Below, one piece after another: positions 12,191 through 24,700 of a DNA stretch of 64,000 bases. The number at the start of each line of letters is the position of its first letter. Position 1 is the stretch's first letter. Position numbers and translations under genes: made by a program. The notes beneath the pieces were generated by a model, which did no database searches, was not told where the DNA came from, and saw only the letters and a list, made by a program, of their open reading frames with translations. Origin of the DNA: Agapanthus africanus (lineage: Eukaryota; Streptophyta; Magnoliopsida; Asparagales; Amaryllidaceae); contig CM057339.1 in the NCBI GenBank assembly GCA_030015575.1, positions 701,356,761-701,420,760 of the forward strand, given 5' to 3'.

Positions 12191-14406
12191 TGTTAGTTAT
12201 ATGTATGCCCTAGAGGCCATTACTGTACATAGGATGTATATTGTAGTGGATGCTGGGACATATATAGGGAGGACTTTCTTGCTCGACATGATAGTATGCT
12301 ATCTGGTTGCCATTTACCTTAACATGTATACTGATTGTCTCTCTGTTACATGTTGGTAAAGCCCTTAGGATGTGTGCTTGACTACCTGGACTATGATGCG
12401 GATCATACTAGTGGGGACATGGTAGTGCATAAGTACATCCTTCAAAGTCCCTAGTCGTGGGTGTATCGAGAAGGGGCATCGATATACCAGAGTAGACTAG
12501 CGTATACCTTCTCGACCCATACAGATGGGCGATGGATGATCCCATATCCATTGGTGTTTGACATCAGAGATTATATACGGGTGCTCAGTAGAGACTGGGT
12601 ACACTGGACGGACTCGCCGAGAAATCCCAGATGGTATTATACCTCACGTCAGATGGCAGTTCTCTGGTGACACTGGTACAGAGTAGTCTGTTGACCCGAG
12701 ATCGTCATAGAGTCTTGTGTGGTTCCCACTGTGCTTTGATTTCCATCTTACCACGTCCAAGAGGGCGTGCAAAACGGTGGTTTTTGGGTACAGTCCCGAG
12801 TCACATGGAGGCAATGAGCGATAGGAGGGGATTCGTCTCTCCCGGTATAGGGAGTTGATGTTGCGCTGTGTTCGATTGGCTATAACAGGAAATCCCTGGC
12901 CAGGGTTGCTGAGATTTACTGGTAAGTGTTACCAGTAGTTTCTCGAATTGTTATAGACCTCACATCGACACGACTTATCGAGCTATTGGGGTCTGACGTT
13001 TACCACCCCTAGGCAAGATATGCGACATACCAGACGATCAGACCGGACTGTACGGTAGTGTTACTGGTTGGATTCACTGGAGTGTGAGCGGGCTTGCTCG
13101 TCGATCTTCTGATCGCTCAATACCCGGGTGGCCGTTACGTTTAGCAGACCGCTTGCGGCTTGTGGGTGCTTGATATGATCATCACCTGCTGCCGGCGTAT
13201 TGACGAGTCTTTAGAGTCCTACACAGAGGTTTTCTGGCTCAAGCGAAACGAAATAGGAGCGCATATGAGATATGTGCGGGATCGAGAATAATGCGTGTAT
13301 GTGATACCGTATTTCATTCTCGCGATCAATGTGTCGAATGGTTGTATGCGATATAACCTAGTTATCGATTCAAGCGTTGATTCGATAAGCCGATACATTG
13401 TATACTAGTCGGTTGTGTGCGACATGACCGGATCATTGAATCAAGTGTTGATTTAATGATTTAATGCATATTTATATATATGATATATTACTTTGCATTA
13501 ACTGGTATCGGTTCACTTTGAATGGATTTTCTCACTCGGATGTGCGCATTGCATATGCGATATGATTTTGTGCACTTGTTTGCATCATATTTGATGATAC
13601 ATGCAAATTAGGGTTTGTGTAAAGAATTAAACCTTGGTTAAAGAAATGGTTAGGGTTTTTATTTGATTATTCATTTATTCATTTGTTTTTATTTTTGGAA
13701 AATAAATTGCATAAAATAGAATGGTGGCTTTCTTTTGTTTTCTTTCATGAAGCTTCATGAACTTTTGACTTAGTCACCATTTTGTCTCATGCTTAACCCT
13801 AACCAATTCAATTAACTCAAGTTAATTCTCTACACCTAACCATGGTGAGAATTATGATAAGAATGGATATTTATTTATTCTTTAAAAACTTATCATAATT
13901 CTTTCATCATCTTCTTCTTCTTCTTCACATGAAGAAGCTTAACTTCATCAATGGTGGATTGATGAAACAAGTGAGAAATCCAATTCTAAAATCTACCCAC
14001 TTCCTATTTCTTCATCCTCTACCTCTTGCCAAGTAGTAGAGTGTGTTTCCTTCACAATTTTTCATGGCTCGGTGAAGGTGGAGCTTGATCTTACGATGCC
14101 TCGACGTAGATCATCTTCGGCACGTCGTCGATGACCTAGCCCGTCCATTCTCCGATGAAGCCGACTCTAGAGCCCGGGATGGATTTTGGAAAGCGAGGAG
14201 ACATCGTTGCGGAGCTATGGAGGTGGAGCACCGGATCTACAAAGGTTGTATTTCCGTTTCCTTATAGTTAAAGTTGTTAACTAGTTATCTTTTCGCCTAA
14301 ATATCTAGCCGACGATCCGTAGTCGGGTCTTTCGGCACCCGTAAAATTTTATATTGGCATGTTCGATGCCTTGTGAGACCACTATAGGGTGCCTAGGAAC
14401 CTTTCA
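12191..14406 (+). repeat. 5' LTR of Copia-B
   Basis: Starts TGTTAGTTATATG and ends GGAACCTTTCA just before the primer site. AT-rich sequence with TATATATA near 13470 could hold the promoter, but no single TATA box stands out. A TCTTCTTC microsatellite lies near 13907-13930. Short open frames in it are not convincing genes. Confidence 0.92.
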
Positions 14407-14407
14407 C

Positions 14408-14419
14408 TGGTATCAGAGC
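14408..14419 (+). promoter_or_regulatory. Primer binding site, initiator Met-tRNA
   Basis: TGGTATCAGAGC, the classic copia primer site, one base after the LTR end at 14406. Confidence 0.95.
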
Positions 14420-14605
14420 TTAGCTAGAGCCTTAGGCGAAGTCTAGACGGAATTTGAAGCCCGAACGAACCCGAAACCAACCCGGAAAATGCTCTCTGGA
14501 CGTTTTCTGAAAACGAGGATTTTTCCAAATTAAAAATTGCTAAAAAATTCAGCAGGGCAAAATAAGAATTACGATGCAATTTTTTTTCGATGAACAGTAT
14601 TTGTT

Positions 14606-14652
14606 GCGGCGGAACCGCGGTAGAAGCCTAGCTTCTGCGGCGGTTCCGCGGC
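14606..14652 (+). other. GC-rich hairpin near the primer site, Copia-B
   Basis: Outer arms GCGGAACCGC and GCGGTTCCGC enclose an inner stem AGAAGC/GCTTCT with a CTA loop. It is followed by GATGACGTCA. Counterparts lie at the same distance from the primer site in Copia-A and Copia-C with different inner sequences. Confidence 0.75.
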
Positions 14653-16574
14653 TAGGTGATGACGTCACCTTCCCATTGTTGCACAGTAATTCCTATTTTA
14701 ATATGCTGGGTTTTCTGGGAATTTTTAATATTTTTTTTAAAGAGTTGAATTTTCTGGAGTTGTTTTAGGGATTCGGTGTTTCGATCGGGGTATCAAATTT
14801 TGTCTATTTGGCTTTCCGGATAATTTTTAGAATATGTTCAAAAGTTCGACCGGATATAAATACCCAATTTTTCCCCTGTCGGGAAATTTCCAAGTGTTGG
14901 ATTTTTCCGTAGTTTAACGACGTTCTAAGTAGTGCAAGTAACGCGATGGACCCTCTAGAAGACAACAAAGCTTAACTCGATTATGTGACCGTCTTGAACT
15001 GCCCTTTGAACCTTCGGGTTTGGGGCAGTACGGCGTGCCACATGTGAGGCGTTCGCTTGACCCTTCTACGGCTGGACCGTTGGTACTGAGGCACGAACTG
15101 AATGTTGTTAGACTTATTTCATGTGTTGATCTGTATCGGGAAAACTTGGGTGTTCGATCGAAAAGTTTAGCATTTTCTATTTATCTGGAATGTGATACAA
15201 TAATTGGAATTCATAATAGTTATATGATAACTGAATGAATGTTATAAACATAGCACTTTAGTCTCACTTGATCGGTTGCCACGGAATTTTGATGTGATCA
15301 AAAGTCCGTCGCAATCACGTAGCGTACGCGGATACTCGCCGGGTAAACTTAATAGACAGCCTCACCCCATAGCCCCGACCAAGTGACTGTAGGAGAACCC
15401 CGTCGCCGAAAGCATCCGTCCGGGTGCTCGCGGTAGCGGTGTTCCGCCTTGGTGCACTTCGTCGACGGTATCGGGGGTGCGGCCGCCTACTGAAGTTTGC
15501 GATGAGCATTCGATCAGACTGTCGGGAATCTTGTTGAATTGTCCGACTCAATATTGAAAAGTGTTTTCGATAATGAGACTAAAATACGGAGTTTATAATT
15601 GTTAGGCTTGCGATGTCTAAGTAATTCATTTGGTCAGGCATGCAATGTCTGAGGTGGTTGCGGATTCCAACTGTTGTAGTTTTACACTTTCTTTTCTGTG
15701 ACCGTAAGTGTAATATGTGATATCGCCGGTTTCGTTGCTATATGTCAACGACAATTGGGATGGACATATTTAGTTACGTTGATGACATGTGATGTTATGT
15801 GTTGCTGGATATGTTATATTGGATCGTCGTGTTTGAATAGCCGGGGGTTTTTATGTGAGATGAGTGTTTTTCATTTTCATTCATGTAAAAACTTGTATGT
15901 AATATTCTTTTATTGGGACGCTTCCAGGTTGCGGAAGTAGTCACCCTTTGTATATTATTTACTTTTCTGCACTAGGATAGACCCAAGGAGGAGGGCACAA
16001 GTAACCGGGTTCTGGAGTCCAGTGGGAGACCAACTCGAGGAGTCGAGTCCGGGTCTCCTAACTCTAGAATTGGTAGGGTGTCTTGCCGCTCTCTTAGGGG
16101 TCTAGGGGTGTGGGTTTGGCTATCCATCACGACCGTGGAATCCGTGTTTTATACTGGCTCGTATTGAAAACACGGACGTCCTAGTATATCCAATATTTCA
16201 TATATTTCTTCTGCTGCAATATCTCTGATGTGTTTCTGTGATGGATATAGTATATAGTATATATGATATATTATATAGACGTTACTTATGTTTTACACCC
16301 GCGCTAGCCCTGCCCTGCTCTGTCGTTAGTTACCTAACCTAACGGTGCACGAGGGGACATCGAGGCGAATGCGGATGGCATAAGTGTACGTCATATCTAT
16401 CTGTGATGTTTAGGTACTTAAATGATGGGACTTCATTAATGAGATTAATGAAAGAAAAGAAACCTAAGATGTTGTAGAATCGAATTTCAAAATAAAACAG
16501 GTAGCTACAGTTCTTGCTTTGCACAGCGGTATATATGATATATCCTGCACCTTATTCGATAAGGAAAGGACCGA

Positions 16575-16753
16575 GATCCCTTCACCGGGAGTGACTCCTT
16601 TAGCAATAGCTGGCAGATGCTACACACTCGGTTTGTCTTTTGATAGCTTTTAAGTGTTTTTGCTTTGCACAGTGATATATATGATTTATCCCGCACCTCA
16701 TTCGACGACGAAAGGACCGACGATCCCTTCACCGGGAGTGACTCCTTTAGCAA
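16575..16753 (+). repeat. Duplicated leader module, Copia-B
   Basis: Two copies, 147 bp apart, of a block starting GATCCCTTCACCGGGAGTGA (16575 and 16722). Each is preceded by a TCG/AAGGACCGA stretch. The block has interleaved complementary pairs TCCC/GGGA and TCAC/GTGA. Confidence 0.8.
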
Positions 16754-16891
16754 AACTAGAAAAGCCTCAAAAACACTCCATTTTAAAATCATTTGATTCT
16801 ACAACGATATCAAGTTCATTACGCAATAGCTTTTCAGAAAAACCTGTCGTAGCCCTCCGTCATTTCAGATAAGTTGTATATAGTATTCGTG

Positions 16892-17098
16892 CTGCATTTG
16901 TTGGCTTTCGTCAAGGTGCAGTGTGCGGTAGCTATATGCTGCTTATCTGCCAGCATACGATGCGATTGGATTAGGGTAGTTGTGCGGCTTTGTTGGCTTT
17001 CGTCAAGGGTCGTGCGGGTGGGTTTAATTCAATCAAGAAATGTACGGGTTGAACTTGACTAGCGGGCTATGGTTTGTTGGCTTTCGTCAAGGTCATAG
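16892..17098 (+). other. Three-hairpin leader cluster, Copia-B
   Basis: Three copies of TTGTTGGCTTTCGTCAAGG, with inner stem TTGGC/GTCAA and loop TTTC. Different outer stems flank each: CTGCA/TGCAG (16892-16921), GTGCGGC/GTCGTGC with G-U pairs (16982-17015), CTATG/CATAG (17067-17098). Confidence 0.75.
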
Positions 17099-17314
17099 CA
17101 CGTTAGGGGAAAAATATTATCGGGAATTTCAAGTGTTGAAATTTGCAATGAGATTGCATACCTTCTATGAGATAGTTGGATCCCGATACCCGCTGCGAGT
17201 AAGAGTTAATCCTGGGAGAGTTTTACACATTACAATTAGCCGATCAAGTAGGTGTCTAGAAAGGTGTCAACGGGGTTACGCCTCTGGGAAAACGAGGTTT
17301 ACATTAATTAGGTT

Positions 17315-17328
17315 CGTGCGAAAGCACG
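17315..17328 (+). other. GNRA-type tetraloop hairpin, Copia-B leader
   Basis: CGTGCGAAAGCACG: a perfect 5-bp stem with a GAAA loop. It is identical in the Copia-A leader (25320-25333). It lies about 215 bp before the gag start. Confidence 0.6.
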
Positions 17329-17541
17329 GGGGACCTCCCTCAAAGTACCGACACTGGCCTGGCTGAAAGATTGGCGAACTTGTAATGTGTAATTAATCCC
17401 GCTAGTCTTTCCTTTTAGGGTTTGAAGGAAGATTTGATAAAAAGCAGTGGGAGCCATCCTGATTAGAAAAAATAATAACCAATCTATTCTTGCAAGAGCG
17501 CACGCTGAGTGTTTTCTTCTCTCTCTCTCCTGGTAGCGACC

Positions 17542-18000
17542 ATGTCACGCCTTAATCAAGAAAATAATACGGATTATTGACCGAACCCGCTTGTTATACT
17601 GAGCTGGGGAACGTTGGTCCCGCTCCAACTTATAATTGTTATAAGACAGAGCAGGAAATTGGGGAATACCAGATTTCCCGTGCCGCCCAAACGAAGAGAG
17701 TGCATGCTGATGCATCATCTTCGGGTGTGTTCATTATACAGAACTGTTTCTCAGTATCCTCCGCATCCTGGGTATATGATACCGGATCAGGATCCCAGAT
17801 ATGTAATTTGTTACATAGGGCTACAAAAGGGTAGAAAAACTGAGAACGGATGATAAGTTTCATGAGGCAGAAAACGGGGCAAGTGTTGCAGCCAAGTCTG
17901 TTGGTCACTGTCACCCTGTATTGTAATACATTGATTCTGAACGAATGCTATTAGATACCGAACCTGATATACAAAATCATATCACTCTCTTTAGTAGTAA
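17542..18000 (+). pseudogene. gag-pro: Copia-B truncated gag joined to protease
   Basis: The ATG at 17542 starts MSRLNQENNTDY and meets a stop at once. The retroviral-type protease core WVYDTGSGSQICNLLHRATK follows only about 240 bp later (near 17780), whereas Angela-type elements normally have a Gag of around 300 residues before it. Almost all of the capsid coding region is therefore missing. Copia-A has the same short arrangement, so the deletion is ancestral to both. Several frameshifts. Confidence 0.75.
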
Positions 18001-20200
18001 AGAAACGATAAAATTTCGTATTGTTGGATAATGTTTTGAACATTTCCTATATCAAAAGTTGATCGGTTCAGGCACGTTGTCTAAAAGCATTGACGTTCTA
18101 AATCAAACTACAGTTCTTAGTATATGGAACACACACAAGAGGAAGAGTTCAGAATTGAACCATTCCTTCTTGAGGTATTGTAGACTAGGTCAGATCAATG
18201 TGACCCGACTAGCTAGAGTTACATATAGATGCATATTTAAATCAGTTTGAATTTACATCTTGTGAAACTCGCCAGTCATGTCACAAAGATAAGATGACCA
18301 TAGCTCTGTTTATTGAAAACAGAGAAAGAATTAGTGAACTCTTGGGATTGATACATGTTGATGTATGTAAGGTCCCCTGTCTACACATACCAGGATTGGT
18401 TCTTTATACTTCATTACATTCTCTGATGATCTCTCAAGATTCAGACTAATGTTCCTTCTGAAACACAAGTCCAAACCTTTTTTGATATTCACGGAATATA
18501 AGTTAGAAGTAGAGAACCAAAATACGAGTATAAGTATTATGTCCTTTGATGTGATCGAGGAGGAGAATACTTGAGCACGGAATTCCTGGACTATTCTAAA
18601 GGAGAATGAGATTCTCTCTCGGCATTACTCCTCCGAATACACCATAGCACGATGGTATATCAGGGCGGAGCAGATACACCCTATTTGATATGGTGTGCTC
18701 TATGATGAGTACTACTGAGTTACCTATTTTCTTTTGGGGGTTATGCACTTATGGAGCTGCATACCTATTGAATAGGGTTCGAATCAAATCAGTTGCCTAC
18801 CACTTCATATATGATATGGAAAGGGAAGAGCCCATATCTTAAGTTAGTTAAGATTTGGGGTTGACCGGCCTATGTCTAAAAGCAAAATCCGGACAAGCTC
18901 AAGGCAAGGTCTGTAATGTAGAACTGGAAATGTTCCAGCTATACAAACTGCAGCAGATGATTTGATAGAGCCAAAGGATTCAGTAGATTCCAACGAACCT
19001 CAGCCTCTCCGGCGATCTAGTAGGGTTCCTCACCCACCTGAGAGATACTTCGGTTTCTCTATGACAGTGGGAGCGAGGATTGCATCATGAGATGATGACC
19101 CAACTAGCTTCGAGCTGGCCATCAGGAGTAAGACTCTGTAAGAATGGCTGGATGCTTAGTGATCTGAGATGGAATCCATGTACACTAACAAAGTATGGAC
19201 TTTGGTTGCTATATCTGAAGGGTTAAATCCCCATCAGGAGCAAGTATATCTTGAGAAGATTACTTGGTGTAGATGGAAAAGTTGAGACTTTCAAAGCTAG
19301 ACTTGTTAAAAGTTTGCATCATTGACCAGGTGTGGATAATGATAAAACCTTTTCAAGTAGCTATGCTTAAGTCCATCCAGATCCTACTTGCCACGGCTAC
19401 ATACCATAACTACGATATCTGGCGGTTGTGTGCCATGACTGCTTTTCTAAATGATGTTTTAGAAGAGTGCGTCTATAAGTACACAGCCAGAGGGCCTCGT
19501 AGACAGTGGGAGCAGCGGAAACGTGTGCAAGATGCTTTATATGATAAAGCAGGCATCGCGGAGTTGAAACATCTGTTTTGATGGAATAGTCAAAGAGTTT
19601 GACATCATCAAAATGGTAGATGAACCTTGTATAAACAAAAAGGTAGTAGGGAGTATGGTGACAATCCTCGTAGAGTACGTGGATGACATACTCTTGATAG
19701 GGAAGGAGTTTCCTATGCTACGCTCGATCAATCTCCGCTTATCACAATGATTCTCCATATAGGATCACTGGAAGTGTTTCAGGGTGATAAAGACGACTGA
19801 ATGTCAGTCACAGGCATTGTCTTTACCCTCACTAAAGGGACGGTATGTTGGAAGAGTTCCAAGCAAGATACCGTGACATACTAGACGATAAAGGCAGGAT
19901 ACATCGCTACTTAAGATGCTACCAAAGAGGCTGTTTGGATGTATAATTGGTTCATGAGATGAACTATGTTCCTCCCATTGTGTGACAATGGAGTTGTGGC
20001 TTATGCCAAGGAACGCAGGTCCCATCAGTGATCCAGACATATTCTAAGGCAGTATCACTTGATCATGGAGATGGTTGATCTCCAAGGTGATCGAGGCAAG
20101 GAGAGCAGACTCAGAGGATAACACGGAGGATCCACTCACGAAGGCCTATTCCCAGAGAGAGACTTTTATGGGATGGTTGAGTATGAGATACATCGACCAC
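18001..20200 (+). pseudogene. pol: Copia-B pol remnant: integrase, RT, RNase H
   Basis: In order: the GAG-pre-integrase region (NTHKRKSSELNHSFLRYCRL, 18127-18186); integrase core remnants (18290-18580); the linker before RT with RSSRVPHPPERYFGF near 19015-19060; RT (KSIQILLATATYHNYDIW, then YVDDILLIG near 19677); and RNase H (VCWKSSKQDTVT, KEAVWMYNWF, RSHQ) to about 20060. The order integrase before RT is the copia order. Stops and shifts occur throughout, several of them shared with Copia-A, for example the TGA after KSV at about 18246. Confidence 0.85.
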
Positions 20201-20221
20201 TGCTACAGATGGCCCTAGTGC

Positions 20222-20232
20222 AAGTGGGAGAT
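20222..20232 (+). promoter_or_regulatory. Polypurine tract of Copia-B
   Basis: AAGTGGGAGAT immediately before the 3' LTR start TGTTAGTT. Confidence 0.9.
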
Positions 20233-22447
20233 TGTTAGTTATATGTATGCCCTAGAGGCCATTACTGTACATAGGATGTATATTGTAGTGGATGCTGGGA
20301 CATATATAGGGAGGACTTTCTTGCTCGACATGATAGTATGCTATCTGGTTGCCATTTACCTTAACGTGCATACTGATTGTCTCTCTGTTACATATTGGTA
20401 AAGCCCTTAGGATGTGTGCTTGACTACCTGGACTATGATGCGGATCATACTAGTGGGGACATGGTAGTCCATAAGTACATCCTTCAAAGTCCCTAGTCGT
20501 GGGTGTATCGAGAAGGGGCATCGATATACCAGAGTAGACTAGCGTATACCTTCTCGACCCATACAGATGGGCGATGGATGATCCCATATCCATTGGTGTT
20601 TGACATCAGAGATGATATACGGGTGCTCAGTAGAGACTGGGTACACTGGACGGACTCTCCGAGAACTCCCAGATGGTATTATACCTCACGTCAGATGGCA
20701 GTTCTCTGGTGACACTGGTACAGAGTAGTCTGTTGACCCGAGATCGTCATAGAGTCTTGTGTGGTTCCTACTGTGCTTTGATTTCCATCTTACCACGTCC
20801 AAGAGGGCATGCAAAACGGTGGTTTTTGGGTACAGTCCCGAGTCATATGGAGGCAATGAGCGATAGGAGGGGATTCGTCTCTCCCGGTATAGGGAGTTGA
20901 TGTTGCGCTGTGTTCGATTGGCTATAACAGGAAATCCCTGGCCAGGGTTGCTGAGATTTACTGGTAAGTGTTACCAGTAGTTTCTCGAATTGTTATAGAC
21001 CTCACATCGACACGACTTATCGAGCTATTGGGGTCTGACGTTTACCACCCCTAGGCAAGATATGCGACATATCAGACGATCAGACCGGACTGTACGGTAG
21101 TGTTACTGGTTGGATTCACTGGAGTGTGAGCGGGCTTGCTCGTCGATCTTCTGATCGCTCAATACCCGGGTGGCCGTTACGTTTAGCAGACCGCTTGCGG
21201 CTTGTAGGTGCTTGATATGATCATCACCTGCTGCCGGCGTATTGACGAGTCTTTAGAATCCTACACAGAGGTTTCCTGGCTCAAGCGAAACGAAATAGGA
21301 GCGCATATGAGATATGTGCGGGACCGAGAATAATGCGTGTATGTGATACCGTATTTCATTCTCGCGATCAATGTGTCGAATGGTTGTATGCGATATAACC
21401 TAGTTATCGATTCAAGCGTTGATTCGATAAGCCGATACATTGTATACTAGTCGGTTGTCTGCGACATGACCGGATCATTGAATCAAGTGTTGATTTAATG
21501 ATTTAATGCATATTTATATATATGATATATTACTTTGCATTAACTGGTATCGGTTCACTTTGAATGGATTTTCTCACTCGGATGTGCGCATTGCATATGC
21601 GATATGATTTTGTGCACTTGTTTGTATCATATTTGATGATACATGCAAATTAGGGTTTGTGTAAAGAATTAAACCTTGGTTAAAGAAATGGTTAGGGTTT
21701 TTATTTGATTATTCATTTATTCATTTTTTTAATTTTTGGAAAATAAATTGCATAAAATAGAATGGTGGCTTTCTTTTGTTTTCTTTCATGAAGCTTCATG
21801 AACTTTTGACTTAGTCACCATTTTGTCTCATGCTTAACCCTAACCAATTCAATTAACTCAAGTTAATTCTCTACACCTAACCATGGTGAGAATTATGATA
21901 AGAATGGATTTTTATTTATTCTTTAAAAACTTATCATAATTCTTTCATCATCTTCTTCTTCTTCTTCACATGAAGAAGCTTAACTTCATCAATGGTGGAT
22001 TGATGAAACAAGTGAGAAATCCAATTCTAAAGTCTACCCACTTCCTATTTCTTCATCCTCTACCTCTTGCCAAGTAGTAGAGTGTGTTTCCTTCACAATT
22101 TTTCATGGCTCGGTGAAGGTGGAGCATGATCTTGCGATGCCTCGACGTAGATCATCTTCGGCACGTCGTCGATGACCTAGCCCATCCATTCTCCGATGAA
22201 GCCGACTCTAGAGCCCGGGATGGATTTTGGACAGCGAGGATACATCGTTGCGGAGCTATGGAGGTAGAGCACCGGATCTACAAAGGTTGTATTTCCGTTT
22301 CCTTATAGTTAAAGTTGTTAACTAGTTATCTTTTCGCCTAAATATCTAGCCGACGATCCGTAGTCGGGTCTCTCGGCACCCGTAAAATTTTATATTGGCA
22401 TGTTCGATGCCTTGTGAGACCACTATAGGGTGCCTAGGAACCTTTCA
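20233..22447 (+). repeat. 3' LTR of Copia-B
   Basis: Matches 12191-14406 nearly end to end with scattered, mostly transition, differences. It ends CCTTTCA, followed by the aaagg target duplication. Confidence 0.92.
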
Positions 22448-24700
22448 AAAGGCCTTTGCGAATGGATCCGCGCTGTCGTCCTCTGTGTCTGCTCTCCTAA
22501 CCTCGATCTCCTTGGAGATCAACCATCTCCATAATCAGGTGATACTGCCTAAGAATTATATTTGGATTTCTGATGGGACGGTAGTTCCTTGGCAAAAGCC
22601 ACAACTCCATTGTCACACAATGGTAGGAACGAAGTTCATCTCATGAACTTACATATATCCAGACTGCCTCTTTGGTAGTATCCTTGGTAACGATGTATCT
22701 TGCCTTTAATCTTCTAGTAAGTCACGGTATCTATCTTGGAACTCTTCCAACATACCATCCCTCCACGGAGGGTATAGACAATGCCTGCGACTGACATTCA
22801 GTCGTCCTTCTCAGCCTGGAACCTTTCCAGTGATTCTCCCCAGGATCGATTGATACCATCTCACTACAACTAGTGAGTGTCCTAACATCCAATTAGATCT
22901 ATCTCATAGATCCAAAACCCAGGATTTAGGAGGTATCACTTTGATCCTATATGGAGAATCCTTGTGATAAGTGGAGATTGACCGAGCGTAGCATTGGAAA
23001 CTCCTTCCCTATCAAGAGTATGTCATCCACGTACTCTACGAGGATCACCGCCATACTCTCTACTACCTTTTCATATATACAAGGTTCATCTACCATTTTG
23101 ATGAAGTCAAACTCTTTGACTACCACATCAAAACAGATGTTCCAACTCCGCGATGCCTGTTTTATCATATAAAACATCTTGCACACGTTTCCGCTGCTCC
23201 CACTGTCTACGAAGCCCTCTGGTTGTGTACTTATAGACACTATCTTCTAAAACATCATTTAGAAAAGCAGTCATGACACCCAACCACCAGATATCGTAGT
23301 CATGGAATGTAGCAGTGGCAAGTAGGATCTGGATGGACTTAAGCATAGCTTTGAAAGTCTTAACTTTTCCATGTACACCAAGTAATCTTCTCAAGATATA
23401 CTCGCTCTTGATAGGGATTTAACCCTTCAGATAAAGCAACCAAAGTCCATACTTTGTTGGTGTATAAGGATTCCATCTCAGATCGATAAGCACCTAGCCA
23501 TTCTTACAGAGTCCCACTCCTGATGGCCAGCTCGAAACTAGTTGGGTCATCATCTCATGATGCAATCATCGCTCCCACTGTCATAGAGAAACCGAAGTAT
23601 CTCTCAGGTGGGTGAGGAACCCTACTAGATCGGCGGAGAGGCTGAGGTTCGTTGGAAACTATTGAATCCTTTGGTTCTACCAAATCATCAGCTGTAGTTT
23701 GTATAGCTGGAACATTTCCAGTTCTACATAACAGACCCTGCCTCGATCTTGTCCGGATTTTGCTTTTAGACATAGGCCGGACAACCCCAAATCTTAACAA
23801 GCTTAAGATATAGGCTCTTCCCTTTCCATATCACATATGAAGTGGTAGACAACTGATTTGATTTGAACCCTATTCAATAGGTATGCAGCTTCTCAAGTGC
23901 ATAACTCCCAAAAGGAAATAGGCAACTCAGTAGTACTCATCATAGAGCACACCATATCACATAGGGTGCTATTGCTCCGCCCCGATATACCATCGTGCTA
24001 TGGTGTATACGGAGGAATAATGCTGAGAGAGAATCTCATTCTCCTTTAGAATAGTCCAGGAATCCCGTGCTCAAGTATTCTCCTCCTTGATCTCATCAAA
24101 GGACATAATACTTATACCCGTATTTTGGTTCTCTACTTCTAACTTATATTCTGTGAATATCTCAAAAGATTCGGACCTGTGTTTCAACAGAAACATATGT
24201 CTGAATCTTGAGAGATTATCAGAAAATGTAATGAAGTAGAAAGAACCGATCTTGGCATGTGTAGACAGGGGACCTTTCATACATCAACATGTATCAATCC
24301 CAAGAGTTCACTAACTCTTTCTCTGTTTCCAATAAACAGAGCTGTAATCATCTTATCTTTGTGACATGACCGGCAAGTTTCACAAGATGTAAATTCAAAC
24401 TAATTTAAATATGCATCTAAATATAACTTCAGCCAGTCGGGTCGCATTGATATGACCTAGTCTACAATGCCTCAAGAAGGATTCATTCATTTCTGAACTC
24501 TTCCTCTTGTGTGTGTTCCGTAAACTAAGAACTGTAGTTTGATTTAGAACGTCAATGCTTTTAGATAACGTGCCTGAACCGATCAACTCTTGATATAGGA
24601 AATGTTCAAAACATTATCCAACAATACAAAATTATATCCTTTCTTTACTAATAAAGAAACTGATATGATTTTGTATATCAGGTTCGGTATCTAATAGCAT
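22448..24700 (-). pseudogene. pol: Copia-A pol remnant
   Basis: Minus strand, inverted relative to Copia-B and homologous along its length. RNase H and the pol end lie at 22448-22900. RT has YVDDILLIGKEFPMLRSVNL near 23030 and MLKSIQILLATATFHDYDIW near 23340. Then come the linker (RRSSRVPHPPERYFGFSM, near 23610), integrase (YFITFSDNLSRFRHMFLLKH, near 24200) and the GAG-pre-integrase region (NTHKRKSSEMNESFLRHCRL, near 24500). Frames are broken. Copia-B lies between the RNase H end and the 3' LTR of this element. Confidence 0.85.

Larger units (their letters stand above)
14420..17541 (+). other. Untranslated leader of Copia-B (3.1 kb)
   Basis: No credible coding frame. It holds a GC-rich hairpin (14606-14652), a duplicated module (16575-16753), three related hairpins (16892-17098) and a GNRA-type hairpin (17315-17328). 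The equivalent leader in Copia-A is inverted at 25105-28153, and that of Copia-C is at about 60190-63394. Shared order and structure across the three suggest cis-acting RNA functions. Confidence 0.8.
12191..22447 (+). mobile_element. Copia-B: Angela-like element nested in Copia-A, plus strand
   Basis: Two LTRs of 2216 and 2215 bp, primer site at 14408, polypurine tract at 20222, TG...CA ends (TGTTAGTT...CCTTTCA). Flanking bases are aaatg on the left and aaagg on the right, a duplication with one change. Length 10.26 kb. The LTR and internal sequence belong to the same family as Copia-A but a different subfamily, with a different LTR 3' end. The two LTRs differ at only about one position per hundred by eye, so the insertion is fairly recent. 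Confidence 0.92.

Noticed and set aside
12461-12858. Open frames of 69 and 75 residues repeated in Copia LTRs
   Set aside because: Present in each LTR copy (also near 20503-20900 and, inverted, 29656-29883), with no start signal and no domain. They follow from LTR sequence similarity.
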